A stretch of DNA of 64,000 nt, taken from Entamoeba invadens IP1. Taxonomy: Eukaryota > Evosea > Mastigamoebida > Endamoebidae. The translations under genes and the position numbers were made by a program. Shown here piece by piece: positions 10,136-19,903 of this stretch. Position 1 is the stretch's first letter, and each line of letters opens with the position of its first letter. The notes below the pieces were generated by a model that made no database searches, was not told where the DNA came from, and was given only the letters and a program-made list of their open reading frames with translations. Location: the NCBI RefSeq assembly GCF_000330505.1, contig NW_004440445.1, positions 337,685-401,684 of the forward strand, read 5' to 3'.

Positions 10136-10429
10136 ATGGCTACACAACAATACTTCTACATTTACCCAACAACACAAGAAATGCCCTTGGTCCAACCTCT
10201 TCAAGACTTCGAACAGATCAGTGAAGCTGACAAACAAGCCGACCGTATCTCTATGATACTCTTTTTCTGTGGACTTGTCGTACCTTTCCTCTGGGTCTTC
10301 AATTACTTCTATACAAGGGGATGCTACTCAAATGTAGCTAGAAAATACGGAGAAATCTCAATTGGCCTTTTCATCTTCTTTGTCTTGGCTGCGCTCTCCA
10401 TCGGACTCGGCTTCTATTGGTTCTTATAA
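10136..10429 (+). CDS. Small two-helix membrane protein (97 aa)
   Basis: The N-terminal 40 residues are soluble and rich in Gln, Tyr and acidic residues ('TTQEMPLVQPLQDFEQ'). Two hydrophobic segments follow, residues about 40-58 ('MILFFCGLVVPFLWVFNYF') and 76-96 ('ISIGLFIFFVLAALSIGLGF'), joined by a short basic loop with one Cys. There is no cleavable signal, so both termini probably face the cytosol. The sequence suggests a hairpin membrane protein of unknown function. A clear TATA box and initiator support expression. Confidence 0.7.
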   Translation: MATQQYFYIYPTTQEMPLVQPLQDFEQISEADKQADRISMILFFCGLVVPFLWVFNYFYTRGCYSNVARKYGEISIGLFIFFVLAALSIGLGFYWFL

Positions 10430-10595
10430 TTGTATTTTCTATTTTTATAATTCGATCGTTTTTTAGTTCTTTTATGGTTATTCTACTATATTTTATAATT
10501 TCTTTGAAGATTCCATTTGATAGAAGTTCAACTTCTAGTTATTAAATAATAATATTGTTATTAATTTAATTACCAATAAAATAAACTATAATCAA

Positions 10596-10820
10596 TCACG
10601 AGTAGAAGTGCGTTACGTCGTCACTGGTGACAATGCCGAGCTGTGGTAGAGTATCATAAAGTTGCTTGATAAACGGTTTGAGAAAGGTGTTGACGTCTGT
10701 TGTCTCATGAACTTTTTCGTATCTATTGAGTAACTCGGCTGCGCCTTGGGTTTCAAGACGAAACCCGTGATACGATAATAACTTTGCCATTTCCCTCACT
10801 ATTGATTGCTCACTGTTCAT
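10596..10820 (-). CDS. Short helical protein, unknown (74 aa)
   Basis: ATG at 10820, stop at 10596. It is all helical by pattern ('SIVREMAKLLSYHGFRLETQ', 'AAELLNRYEK', 'FLKPFIKQLYDTLPQLGIV'). The arrangement is reminiscent of the small helical N-terminal domain of DNA polymerase epsilon subunit B, but it is too short and divergent to claim. No intron signal extends it. The AT-rich flanks contrast with the balanced codons inside, which supports a real gene. Confidence 0.5.
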   Translation of the reverse strand: MNSEQSIVREMAKLLSYHGFRLETQGAAELLNRYEKVHETTDVNTFLKPFIKQLYDTLPQLGIVTSDDVTHFYS

Positions 10821-11390
10821 ACAAAATGTAAAGTCTGTCTTAAATAGTTCATTTAATTTGTGTCACAAATTAACAACCAAAAATGTTATTAAAATGTTGT
10901 TGTAGATTTTTATTTTTTTTATTACCACAATATTTTTAGTTATTTATAATTCAAATTATGGTTTATATTTCAATTATTATTAATTTATTAGTTTTTTGAT
11001 TCAGTAATAAGAGGTTTCCATTCCAAAAAATAACTGCTATCTTTTTTTTTCTTCTTTTTATATGTTGTTTAATTTGTCATAATAACAAATTAAATAAAAT
11101 ATCCACATTTTTTAATAATTTAATAGTAAAATAATATAATATTATTAACTAAAAAATAACATATATTTTAATACAATTTTCTGAATTAATGATAATAATA
11201 TTATTTCCTTCATATTATCTCGACAAAATCTTTTTTTCAATACCATTCTATCAATTTATCAACCATATAATTTACCAAAACAAACAGAATGCCAACTTTA
11301 TTAAAGAAAAAGAAACAATCACAGACTCTACAAATCTAAAGATTATAATAAAACAGCTATAACCAATTGTTAAAAAAAGAGTACGCCAAA
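10821..11390. other. Intergenic, AT-rich
   Basis: About 570 bp of very AT-rich DNA with T and A runs. No gene or repeat was recognised. Confidence 0.5.
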
Positions 11391-11471
11391 ATGAATTCGA
11401 AAAACCTCCACAAAGCAAAAAAGAAAAGGCTTTCTAGTGTTGGAGACGAGTTGAAACAAACTCAACACTAA
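11391..11471 (+). CDS. Upstream ORF, 26 codons, before the coiled-coil gene
   Basis: ATG at 11391, TAA at 11469-11471, 17 bp before the main ATG at 11489. It encodes a basic 26-residue peptide containing 'LHKAKKKRLSSVGDEL'. Leaders in this organism are usually shorter than 30 nt, so the transcript may start downstream of it. If it is in the mRNA it would act as an upstream ORF. It is not in frame with the main gene. Confidence 0.3.
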   Translation: MNSKNLHKAKKKRLSSVGDELKQTQH

Positions 11472-11488
11472 ATAATCACAACCAACCG

Positions 11489-14400
11489 ATGTCAATGCGA
11501 AGGTCAATGCGTATGTCGCAGGGGTATCTTCTTCGCACGATTATCCCACAGCAACTGAACAGTTACAAAGCTGTATTAAATTATGTGAATGGGAATTCCT
11601 ATATAATCAATGATGTCTTAGACGATATGAAAAGTGGAATTCCTCTGACTCTCTTCTTACAAACAGTGACTGGGAAAACTGTAAAACGGTTTAATATGAA
11701 ACCAAATGGACAAATACAAGAGAAAAACAATGTCAACGTCCTCACCGACTTTTTGAGGGAAAATGGATTTCTAATGATTACGTCATCCAACTTCATCGAA
11801 AAGAGTGACCAAGCTATTCAAAAGTTTTTGGCGTGTCTTATTAAGAAATATTGGTTCAAAGACTATGATGTCACCCCATCTACTTTCGATAAGTGGGCAA
11901 CTCGTGTTGTTGGAAAAGATGTCAATATGAGGGTGGACTACCCTAATATCAATATATGGCGAGACATTACTAACTATTTTAAAACAAATGCCGTCACCCC
12001 AGATATGTTCAATAAGACTGATGTGGAGAATTTCGAAGTGTGTTTTGAGACTATGGAGAGCGTTATTGGCATTCCACATGTCATCGATGCAAAAGCAGTA
12101 CAAGAGGGAATGGCTAGCGACGACGCATTATCAATTTTACTCAGCTTCATTGTAAGAAAGGATGAACGAAGAACAAAAGATGATGAAGTTGACTTCATGG
12201 TGTTTGATGTGACTAAAGTGGAGAGCGTTCCTAACACAATTAAGATTTCTACGTGCTCAACACCAGCAGCCACTCCTGTCAAAAAGTGGTCAAATCGACC
12301 AAAAACAACGTGTTACACAGAACAACAACTCTTAACGTCGTCACTCTTTGGACCAGTACCTACTTCACCTTTATCTGCAGAACACTCGCCATTACCAGTT
12401 GGAGAGTCACAGCCAGTTTCTGTGGGTTCGCCAGAACTCGATGAATCGCCAACAAAACACCACAACAAAAGAATATCTCTAACCCATTCTCAATCGTTTT
12501 GTAACACAGCACAAGTGAATGTGGCAGAACAGTTGAAAAAATCACAAAAAGAATGCGAAACCCTAGCCAGTGTTATCACAAAGTTGAAGAAAGACGCGGA
12601 AGAAAAGGAAAAGCAATACACCGACCAAATCAGGTTTTTAGAGGGGAGACTTAACACCGTGCAGAGTCGTTGTGGATTTGTTGTTAAAGACGAGAAGGTG
12701 ATCAACCAAAAACTTAAAGCGTATAACACAATACTTACTTCACAAAATGAGACTTTAAGAGGCGACTACGAAGCCAATCCGGAAACGATTGATCTTCGAA
12801 ATAAAGCAAAAGAACGCGATAAATTGGCCAGTGAAGTCGAAGAGAAGACTGCAGCAGTTGGGCAACTTGAAGGGAAAATGATGGCGATAGTTGGGAAGAT
12901 GGGGAAAGTCAAAGAAAAGTTCCAGGAGCAACTCGACATGGCGCTTAAAGAGAAGGACCAAAATATCGAGGAAATGAAAAAACAAGACAAAGACCAGAAA
13001 AGTGAAATGGTGAGACAGACGGGACTTTTGAATGAACAAGTTGGGAAATTAGAGAAAAGAAAACAGGAAATGATGTTCATGTTGGAAATGGTACAAAGTG
13101 TTCGAGACGAACTTGAAGTAAAGACAAAACAACTTGAAGAAGAAATCAAAGAGAAGGATTCTGTTATTACAAATAACAAAGAAAAAATTGATCAAATGAA
13201 TAAAGTTGGAGAAGAACAAAAATTGAAAATTGTTGAAATGGAAAAGGAAATTGAAATGGAGAAAATAAAGAAGGAGGAAAGCAACAAAAAAATAAAGGAA
13301 ATGGAAGAGAACGCAATTAGGAAAGAAGAAGAAACAAATAAAATGAAAAGTAATTATGAAACGAGTAACAACGAACTTAAAGAGAAATTAGAAGAAGATG
13401 AGAAAGCAAAGAAAGAGAGAGACGAAAGAATAATTAAAATAGAAGAAGAGAACAAAAATAAGAATGATGAAATTGAGAAGATGACAAATGAATTGAACAG
13501 TGTCAATCAAGAAAAGGAAAAACTTGGTGCAGAATGTGATTGTATGAAAAAAACGATGGCTGAACTTGAAGAGAACTTGAAGAAAGAACAACAACAAAAC
13601 AGTGATAACAACACAAGGAACAAAGAGAAAATTGACAAAATGCAACAACAAATTGACAATGAAAAAGCAAACAATGAAACACTCAAAAAACAAAATGCAG
13701 AACTTGAAGAAATTGCAAAATTGAACGAAAATGAAATCAAAGAACACAAAGAAATGATCATCACACTCAACACCAAAATAGCTGAAAATGAGAAACAAAT
13801 TGATGAAAACAACAAAAATGCAAGTGAAGAGTCAAAACGTTTACAATTGGTAATAGAAGACCGAGTTGCTGAAATAACAAAACTCCAAAATGAAGTGATT
13901 GCGTTGAAACAAGAAAATGAAACAGTTGAACGTTCTCAACAAAAACTTCAAGACGAGTTGGATGAGAAATTAAGAAATGTAACTCAACAACTTGGAGACA
14001 CTAAAAATCAAAAAAGAGAAATTGAAGACAAAAATCAAACACTCCAATTTGATTTGATGAAAGAGAAAGAGATTTCAAAACAACTCCAAAATGACAATGA
14101 GAAAGTCAAAGGTGAAATTGACAAATTACTAAATGAGAAAACCAAAGTCGAAGAGCAATTTAAGACAATGAGTGAAGAAAACAAGAAGATTGCAAATGAA
14201 ATTGTTGCGACTAAACATGAAGTTGAAAAGAAAGAAGAAAGTATGATGAACACAATCAAAACAGAACAAGAGAAAACAAAGAAACTAAATGAAGAGTTGG
14301 AAAAATGTCAAAACGAGAAAGAACAAATTGCTCATCAACTCATAACTACAGAAGAAGAGAAAGACAAAATTGAAAAAGAAATGGCTTTGCAGAAAGAAAA

Positions 14401-17400
14401 GACAACACAACAAGAGATGGCACTAAAAACAAAAGAAGACGAATTCAAAATTGCGACTAAAAAGATTGAAGAAATTGAGAAAGAAAAGAAAGAAGCACAT
14501 GAGATAATTGAAAACATCAAAATGTTAAAAAATAATTTGGAAGAGAAAGTTAAAATATTACAAACTGATCTCACTAAAATTCAAGATGAAAAAGAACAAA
14601 TTGAAAATGAGAAGAAAACATTGTCAGACGAGTTGGAAAAGACAAAAGAAGAAAATGAAAACATCACTCAAAAACTTCAAACAACAACAAATGAGAAAGT
14701 GGAGTTGGAAAAAACAATTGAAAAACAAAATGAAACAACAAAACAACTACAAAATGAACTGAAAAACAAAAATGACAATCTGGAGAAAGTGAATCAACAA
14801 CTCGAAGAGACAACAAAACAAAAGGAAGATGCAGAAAAGAAAATTAATCAACAAGAAGAACAACTCAATAAAACAAAACAAGAGAAAGATGAATTAGAAA
14901 ACAAATTGAAAGAAGAAAAAGAAAACTTTGAGTTAGCAACAAAACAACGCAAAGAAATGACATCACAGAAAGAAGAAGCTGAACAGAAATTGGAAACAGT
15001 TATTGCAACTCAAAAAGAGAAAGAAAAACAAATGAATCACGAATTGGAAAAAGCAAAGAACGAGAATGATGAACTGAAAACCACGTTAAATACACAGGAA
15101 GAGAAACTGAAAGAAGCAGAAATAACACTAAATGAAATGAAAAGTAATATCAAAAACATTGAAGAACAACTAACAAAAACAAATGATGAGAAAATGAAAG
15201 TAGAAGGTGAATTGAAAAATGCCAAAAAGGTTGAAATTGAATTAAACAGAGAGATTGACACACAAAAGGAAAACAACAAGAAACTTGAAAGTTTAACAAC
15301 TGAACAAATTGAAAAAATTGAAAATTTGAAGAAATCAAAAGAACAAATGGAAAACTATTATCGAGTTATGGAAGACACACTGAAAGCTAAAAATATACAA
15401 CTTCAAGATTATGATAAATCGCAAAAGGAGCTCCAAACACAATACAACGGACTGAAGTCCAAAATTGAAGGTGTTACTTCCGAACTTGATACAACAAAAG
15501 AAGAGAAAATGAAATTAGAAGAACAATTTGCAAATTCTAAATTATCAGAGAAAAAACTGTGTGACAATTTGGAAGCTCAAAAAGTGCTCAACAACACACT
15601 TGAGAATGGTATTAATGAAAAAGAGAAACGTGTCACCGAATTAACAAAGCAACTTGAAGAAGTGACTCGGCAAAAAGTATCTTTTGAATCACAAAACAAA
15701 GAGCTGCAAACACGACTCTATACAGAAAAAGAAATAACACAGAAGTTGAATGATGAAAACGAAAGTTTAAAGAGTGCAAAAGAAGTGACAGAAAAGGAAA
15801 AGAATGAATTGATGACACAAACACAAAAATTGGAAAATGAAACTCAAAGACAGAAAGAACAAATTGAATTGTTGCAAAGAGAGCAAGTGGATGGTGAAAA
15901 TAAGAAGAATGAAATTGAAGCGATTTTGGCATTAACAAACAATCAGTTGGAAAACAATGAAAAGGCACAAAAGGATCTTCAGAATGAAATTGTCAAACTT
16001 AAAGAAATTATTCATGTGTTGGAATCCGATCTTACTCAGACAAAAGACGACAAATCAAAAATTGAAGAACAACTTAATTTGGTCAAAATTGAAAGAGACA
16101 AAACGAGTGGAGAACTATCAAATGAGAAAGAAACGAATGGTAAATTGATGAATGAACTTAACTCGTCGAAAACAAAGAATGAAAAGCAAGAAACAGAAAT
16201 TCAAGAACTCAACACTCAACTTAACACCCTTCAAAAAGAAAATGAAGAAATGAAGAAATTGAAAGAACAAGTTGAAATCGAAAAGAAAAAAGTTGAAGAC
16301 ACTTTAAGAGAAACTGTGTCGCAATTAAAACACACCGAAGACGAACAAAGAGAGTTGCAACGCCAATTTGATAACTTAAAAATGGAAAAGAACAATTTAA
16401 ATGAGGAATTTAAAGAAGAACATGATAAAGCAAAAGAACAGTTGAAACAATCACAATCAGAAAATGAAAAACTTGTACAAACCATGGAAAAAATAAAGAC
16501 CTCAGAAACCAAGTTAACAGAAGACTTGAAAAACCTTTGTGAACAGAACAAAAACACTGAAAACACGAATCAAGATTTGGTGTGCCAACTCAAAGCAGCA
16601 ACAGAAAAAGTTGAAGAGATGAATAAAAAAGAGTTGGTAAATAATATAAAAATAGACGAGTTGGTAGAAGAGAACAAAAACTTGACAAAACAAAAAGAAA
16701 GTCTTGAAGAGAACATCAAAAAACTTGAGAAAGATAACCACACACAATCCGACAAAATTATTGATTTGAATAAATTGAACGAACAAATTGAAAATGAAAA
16801 GAAGGCGATTGAAGGGACTTTGGTTGTTAAGAATACACAAATTAAAAATATTGAAAAGGAAAAGAAAGAACTTTTGCAGAAGAATGAAACGATTTGTTCA
16901 CAACTGGATAAGACACAACAAGAGAAAATAAAAAATGAGGAAGAACTTAAAAACCTACAAAAAGACAAAGAGAGGGTTGAGAGCGATTTGTTGGGTGAAA
17001 GAGATAACACAACAAAATTAAATGAAGAATTGGACAAGACAAAAAGAGAGAAGGAAAATGTAAAAAATGAACTCAATGCAATGAAAGAGGAAAGAGATGG
17101 CATTGAACATAAAATGGACGAAATGATGGTTAAAAATGAAATAACAAATTCACAACTTTTGGAAGAACAAAACAAAAATTCTGAATTGACGAAAACACTG
17201 GAGGAAACACAAAACGCGATGAGAGAAAAAGAGAAGAGGAGTAACGAGGAAATTGCAAAGAAGAATGAAAACAACGAACAATTGCAAAAGGAGTGTAACT
17301 TATTGAATGAAAAAGTTGTGGTAATGAATCAAAACAATGAAATGATAATGAAAGAAAAGAAGGATGTAGAAAACACACTTGAAAATGTTGAGAAAGATAA

Positions 17401-18592
17401 AAGTGAATTAGAAAGACAATTGGAAGAAATTAAAAGTATAAACGAAGGGTTTGTTAAGAACATCCAAAACTTGGAACAAACAAATACAAATGTGAACGAT
17501 GAGTTGGAAAAAACCAAAAACGAGACCAAAGGAATTGCAGAAGAATTGTCGAAAGCAAATGCAGAATTAATTCAAACAAAAGAAGAACTGAACAAAACAA
17601 AACATGAAATTGGCGAGATGAAAGAATTGGTGGAAAAAAGTGAACAGAATAATCGAAGTGTCATATCGGGTCTCAACAAAAAGACTGAAACACTTGAAAA
17701 TGAGTTGAAAGAAAAGAAAGAAGAAATTGTTGTTTGTACAAAGGATATTCAAGAAAAGGAAAAACATTTGAAAGAACTTAAAGAGAAATTAGAAGAAGAT
17801 GAGAAAGCAAAGAAAGAGAGAGACGAAAGAATAATTAAAATAGAAGAAGAGAACAAAAATAAGAATGATGAAATTGAGAAGATGACAAATGAATTGAACA
17901 GTGTCAATCAAGAAAAGGAAAAACTTGGTGCAGAATGTGATTGTATGAAAAAAACGATGGCTGAACTTGAAGAAATTGCAAAATTGAACGAAAATGAAAT
18001 CAAAGAACACAAAGAAATGATCATCACACTCAACACCAAAATAGCTGAAAATGAGAAACAAATTGATGAATATCAACACAACGAACAAATCAACAACACC
18101 AAAATAGATGAATTGAACAAACTTAACAATGAACTGAAAAATGAACTTGATGAACAGAATATCCAAACAAATACAAAAGAAGATGAACTGAACAATGAAA
18201 TAAACAAACTCAAATTAAAACTCGACGAATCTGAAAAGATAAGTACATTAGAAAAGGAACAACTCATTAAATCAAACGAAGAACAAAAGAAAAACAACGC
18301 AATTCAAGTCGATGAACTCATAAAAGCCAAAAACCAAATCGAAGATGAATTTAAGAAGTTGTCTGACACGATCAAAAGGTACAAAGAGAATGTCGAAGAG
18401 TTTGGTGTTTTAGAAGAAGAAGAGAGGCGGGAGTTGTTTACTTCTCTTGCGCTTGCTTTCAAGTTTTTGTTAAGTCAACAGCAGTGCAATACCATCAATG
18501 TCACGGAGTTATATGACGAGATCTTACAACAAAAAGTACCATTGAAAGGATGGAACACATGGCTACATAAGAGAATAACACTTCGGAATTAA
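11489..18592 (+). CDS. Giant coiled-coil protein with tandem CH actin-binding head (2367 aa)
   Basis: Residues about 20-130 read as a first calponin-homology domain ('DVLDDMKSGIPLTLFLQTVT', 'NVNVLTDFLRENGF', 'IQKFLACLIKKYW'). Residues 138-235 read as a second ('FDKWATRVVGK', 'IWRDITNYFKT', 'FEVCFETMESVIGIPHVIDA', 'DALSILLSFIVR'). The CH2 signature 'IP.viDA..v' is plain. This pair is the actin-binding module of alpha-actinin, filamin and fimbrin relatives. A Ser/Pro/Thr-rich linker (235-340) follows, then about 1950 residues of nearly unbroken Lys/Glu/Gln/Asn-rich coiled coil. A short globular tail closes it (2300-2367, 'RRELFTSLALAFKFLLSQQQ'). It is likely a long cytoskeletal cross-linker or tether. 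Automatic pipelines tend to call such proteins 'viral A-type inclusion protein'. An internal duplicated block is listed separately. It is one exon. Confidence 0.85.
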   Translation: MSMRRSMRMSQGYLLRTIIPQQLNSYKAVLNYVNGNSYIINDVLDDMKSGIPLTLFLQTVTGKTVKRFNMKPNGQIQEKNNVNVLTDFLRENGFLMITSSNFIEKSDQAIQKFLACLIKKYWFKDYDVTPSTFDKWATRVVGKDVNMRVDYPNINIWRDITNYFKTNAVTPDMFNKTDVENFEVCFETMESVIGIPHVIDAKAVQEGMASDDALSILLSFIVRKDERRTKDDEVDFMVFDVTKVESVPNTIKISTCSTPAATPVKKWSNRPKTTCYTEQQLLTSSLFGPVPTSPLSAEHSPLPVGESQPVSVGSPELDESPTKHHNKRISLTHSQSFCNTAQVNVAEQLKKSQKECETLASVITKLKKDAEEKEKQYTDQIRFLEGRLNTVQSRCGFVVKDEKVINQKLKAYNTILTSQNETLRGDYEANPETIDLRNKAKERDKLASEVEEKTAAVGQLEGKMMAIVGKMGKVKEKFQEQLDMALKEKDQNIEEMKKQDKDQKSEMVRQTGLLNEQVGKLEKRKQEMMFMLEMVQSVRDELEVKTKQLEEEIKEKDSVITNNKEKIDQMNKVGEEQKLKIVEMEKEIEMEKIKKEESNKKIKEMEENAIRKEEETNKMKSNYETSNNELKEKLEEDEKAKKERDERIIKIEEENKNKNDEIEKMTNELNSVNQEKEKLGAECDCMKKTMAELEENLKKEQQQNSDNNTRNKEKIDKMQQQIDNEKANNETLKKQNAELEEIAKLNENEIKEHKEMIITLNTKIAENEKQIDENNKNASEESKRLQLVIEDRVAEITKLQNEVIALKQENETVERSQQKLQDELDEKLRNVTQQLGDTKNQKREIEDKNQTLQFDLMKEKEISKQLQNDNEKVKGEIDKLLNEKTKVEEQFKTMSEENKKIANEIVATKHEVEKKEESMMNTIKTEQEKTKKLNEELEKCQNEKEQIAHQLITTEEEKDKIEKEMALQKEKTTQQEMALKTKEDEFKIATKKIEEIEKEKKEAHEIIENIKMLKNNLEEKVKILQTDLTKIQDEKEQIENEKKTLSDELEKTKEENENITQKLQTTTNEKVELEKTIEKQNETTKQLQNELKNKNDNLEKVNQQLEETTKQKEDAEKKINQQEEQLNKTKQEKDELENKLKEEKENFELATKQRKEMTSQKEEAEQKLETVIATQKEKEKQMNHELEKAKNENDELKTTLNTQEEKLKEAEITLNEMKSNIKNIEEQLTKTNDEKMKVEGELKNAKKVEIELNREIDTQKENNKKLESLTTEQIEKIENLKKSKEQMENYYRVMEDTLKAKNIQLQDYDKSQKELQTQYNGLKSKIEGVTSELDTTKEEKMKLEEQFANSKLSEKKLCDNLEAQKVLNNTLENGINEKEKRVTELTKQLEEVTRQKVSFESQNKELQTRLYTEKEITQKLNDENESLKSAKEVTEKEKNELMTQTQKLENETQRQKEQIELLQREQVDGENKKNEIEAILALTNNQLENNEKAQKDLQNEIVKLKEIIHVLESDLTQTKDDKSKIEEQLNLVKIERDKTSGELSNEKETNGKLMNELNSSKTKNEKQETEIQELNTQLNTLQKENEEMKKLKEQVEIEKKKVEDTLRETVSQLKHTEDEQRELQRQFDNLKMEKNNLNEEFKEEHDKAKEQLKQSQSENEKLVQTMEKIKTSETKLTEDLKNLCEQNKNTENTNQDLVCQLKAATEKVEEMNKKELVNNIKIDELVEENKNLTKQKESLEENIKKLEKDNHTQSDKIIDLNKLNEQIENEKKAIEGTLVVKNTQIKNIEKEKKELLQKNETICSQLDKTQQEKIKNEEELKNLQKDKERVESDLLGERDNTTKLNEELDKTKREKENVKNELNAMKEERDGIEHKMDEMMVKNEITNSQLLEEQNKNSELTKTLEETQNAMREKEKRSNEEIAKKNENNEQLQKECNLLNEKVVVMNQNNEMIMKEKKDVENTLENVEKDKSELERQLEEIKSINEGFVKNIQNLEQTNTNVNDELEKTKNETKGIAEELSKANAELIQTKEELNKTKHEIGEMKELVEKSEQNNRSVISGLNKKTETLENELKEKKEEIVVCTKDIQEKEKHLKELKEKLEEDEKAKKERDERIIKIEEENKNKNDEIEKMTNELNSVNQEKEKLGAECDCMKKTMAELEEIAKLNENEIKEHKEMIITLNTKIAENEKQIDEYQHNEQINNTKIDELNKLNNELKNELDEQNIQTNTKEDELNNEINKLKLKLDESEKISTLEKEQLIKSNEEQKKNNAIQVDELIKAKNQIEDEFKKLSDTIKRYKENVEEFGVLEEEERRELFTSLALAFKFLLSQQQCNTINVTELYDEILQQKVPLKGWNTWLHKRITLRN
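13373..13807 (+). repeat. Intragenic duplication, source copy
   Basis: 435 bp inside the coiled coil, repeated at 17774-18070 with, by eye, no base changes. Two direct copies of GAACTTGAAGA (13562-13572 and 13700-13710) lie within it. The 138 bp between their starts are missing from the second copy. Confidence 0.9.
17774..18070 (+). repeat. Intragenic duplication, shortened copy
   Basis: 297 bp. The first part matches 13373-13572 at an offset of 4401 and the rest matches from 13700 to 13807 at an offset of 4263. The 138-bp loss is exactly 46 codons, so the coiled-coil frame is kept. It looks like a recent copy followed or accompanied by recombination between short direct repeats. Confidence 0.9.
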
Positions 18593-18717
18593 ACAATAGA
18601 TTATTAATAAATTACTTATTGTTATTAGTACCAGTCGAAGAGAAAAAGCAATAGAAACAGAATAGTAAAAAGAAAACTATTCAAAATGTAAGAAAAAAGA
18701 ATCACAACCAGACTTGT

Positions 18718-19131
18718 TTAAGCACGGATGAAGAATCTTCTCATTGGGAACATAGAAGCCTTAAGAGCTTGTCTCTTGGTCTTGGCATTCTTTTGTTCTG
18801 GGGTAAGAGCGAGTCTTTCCTTTTTGGTGGTTCTTGGTCTCAACTCCTTTGGGATGTATTTGGCTTGTTTGTAGTAGACTCTGAGTTGATTCTTTCTCTG
18901 AGTGTTCATGTAGGTGAGGAGTCTAGCGATGTTTCTTCTGACGACTCTCAACTTCGAGAGTTTTGCTGGTTGACCACCGGTGACCTTAGCAGTTCTTAAG
19001 TTGGCATACTCGGTTTTCAACTCAATCAACTTGGCATCGAGATCTTTCTTGTTCATTGCTGTCAATGCTTTGGTCTTCAACGACACTGTATGTTAGTATA
19101 TATTCTTGCTTAGTGAAGAGCTCAACAAACT
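18718..19131 (-). CDS. RPL35: 60S ribosomal protein L35 (uL29), start codon split by an intron
   Basis: The coding exon 19085-18718 encodes L35: 'LRTAKVTGGQPAKLSKLRVV' and 'RRNIARLLTYMNTQRKNQLR' are diagnostic of uL29. No ATG precedes the conserved N-terminal 'LKTKALTA' in the exon. Just upstream is an intron 19130-19086 (45 nt) that begins GTTTGT, contains TACTAAC and ends CAG. Removing it joins the A at 19131 to TG at 19085-19084, giving ATG in the right frame and a 122-residue protein. The next in-frame ATG would delete about ten residues that align with other L35 proteins. An out-of-frame ATG lies 16 bp upstream at 19147. L35 sits near the peptide exit of the large subunit. Confidence 0.9.
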
Positions 19132-19462
19132 GTCTGGTCAAATCCATTTCTCTGTTTTCAGGGTTTTTAGTTTGCTTCACCCTTCATTTTTACTATTCTT
19201 TCTTATTAATTTGTAGTTTATTCAACCCACCTATTTATCCCGACTTTTTAGTTATAATTCACACTATTTATTTCATTTATTAAGATAGTTAAATTATAGT
19301 TAATTTAAATTACGTTTTATAGTATAATTTAAGTGCAACAATATGAAATAAAAAGAATTATAAATGTTAGTAAAAAAATAATACTTTAATAGTTATGAAA
19401 GAAATACCATTAAAAATACTAGAAGAAGTGAAATAACAGAATTAAGTCAAAAAACAGGTCAT
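19132..19462. other. Intergenic between L35 and HMG genes
   Basis: About 330 bp. It holds the L35 promoter and untranslated leader nearest to 19131, and otherwise AT-rich DNA without recognisable features. Confidence 0.45.
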
Positions 19463-19903
19463 TTATTTTCCTCCTTTCTTCTTCGGCGTCTTTTTCTCGG
19501 ACTTTGTCTCTTTCTTTGTTTCCTTCTTTGTTGACTTTTTTTCTTCATCTTTTTCTTCGTTGTCTTCAACTTTCTTTTTACCATTTTTCTTTGGCTTGTA
19601 AGCCTCTTTCTCATCTTCAGTAAGGTTCCCCCACATCTCTGAAAGCTTCTTGGTGATCTCAGCACCTTTGAGATCCGGGAAGTCTTCTTTTACACTTTCT
19701 CGCTTTTCTTGACAATATTTAATGTACGAGTTTTTAGCTTTTTTGGGCTTGGCGACTGGGTATTTTTTGGCACGTTTCTTGTAAACGCGTGGCTTTTTTG
19801 TTTCTTCGACTTTCTCATCTTTTTCTACGTCTTCTTTCTTCTCCTTCTTGTCTTCTTTTGGCACTGTTCATTAGAAAGGTTTAAGGATGTGAAACAACAA
19901 ACT
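19463..19903 (-). CDS. HMG-box protein, start codon split by an intron (133 aa)
   Basis: Exon 2 (19863-19463) encodes a basic N-terminus and one HMG box, residues about 42-90 ('KKAKNSYIKYCQEKRESV', 'FPDLKGAEITKKLSEMW', 'LTEDEKEAYKP'). A Lys/Glu tail follows. The box binds and bends DNA, as in NHP6/HMGB chromatin proteins. The frame has no ATG before the box. An intron 19902-19864 (39 nt, GTTTGT to CAG) joins the A at 19903 to the TG at 19863-19862 and so creates the start, exactly as in the neighbouring L35 gene. The only other Met lies inside the box, so this start is needed for a complete domain. Confidence 0.85.

Noticed and set aside
12490..18297. Many antisense frames rich in Phe, Ser and Cys opposite the coiled-coil gene
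   Set aside because: They are the complement of Lys/Glu/Gln-rich codons, have no promoter or domain, and vanish when the sense gene is considered.
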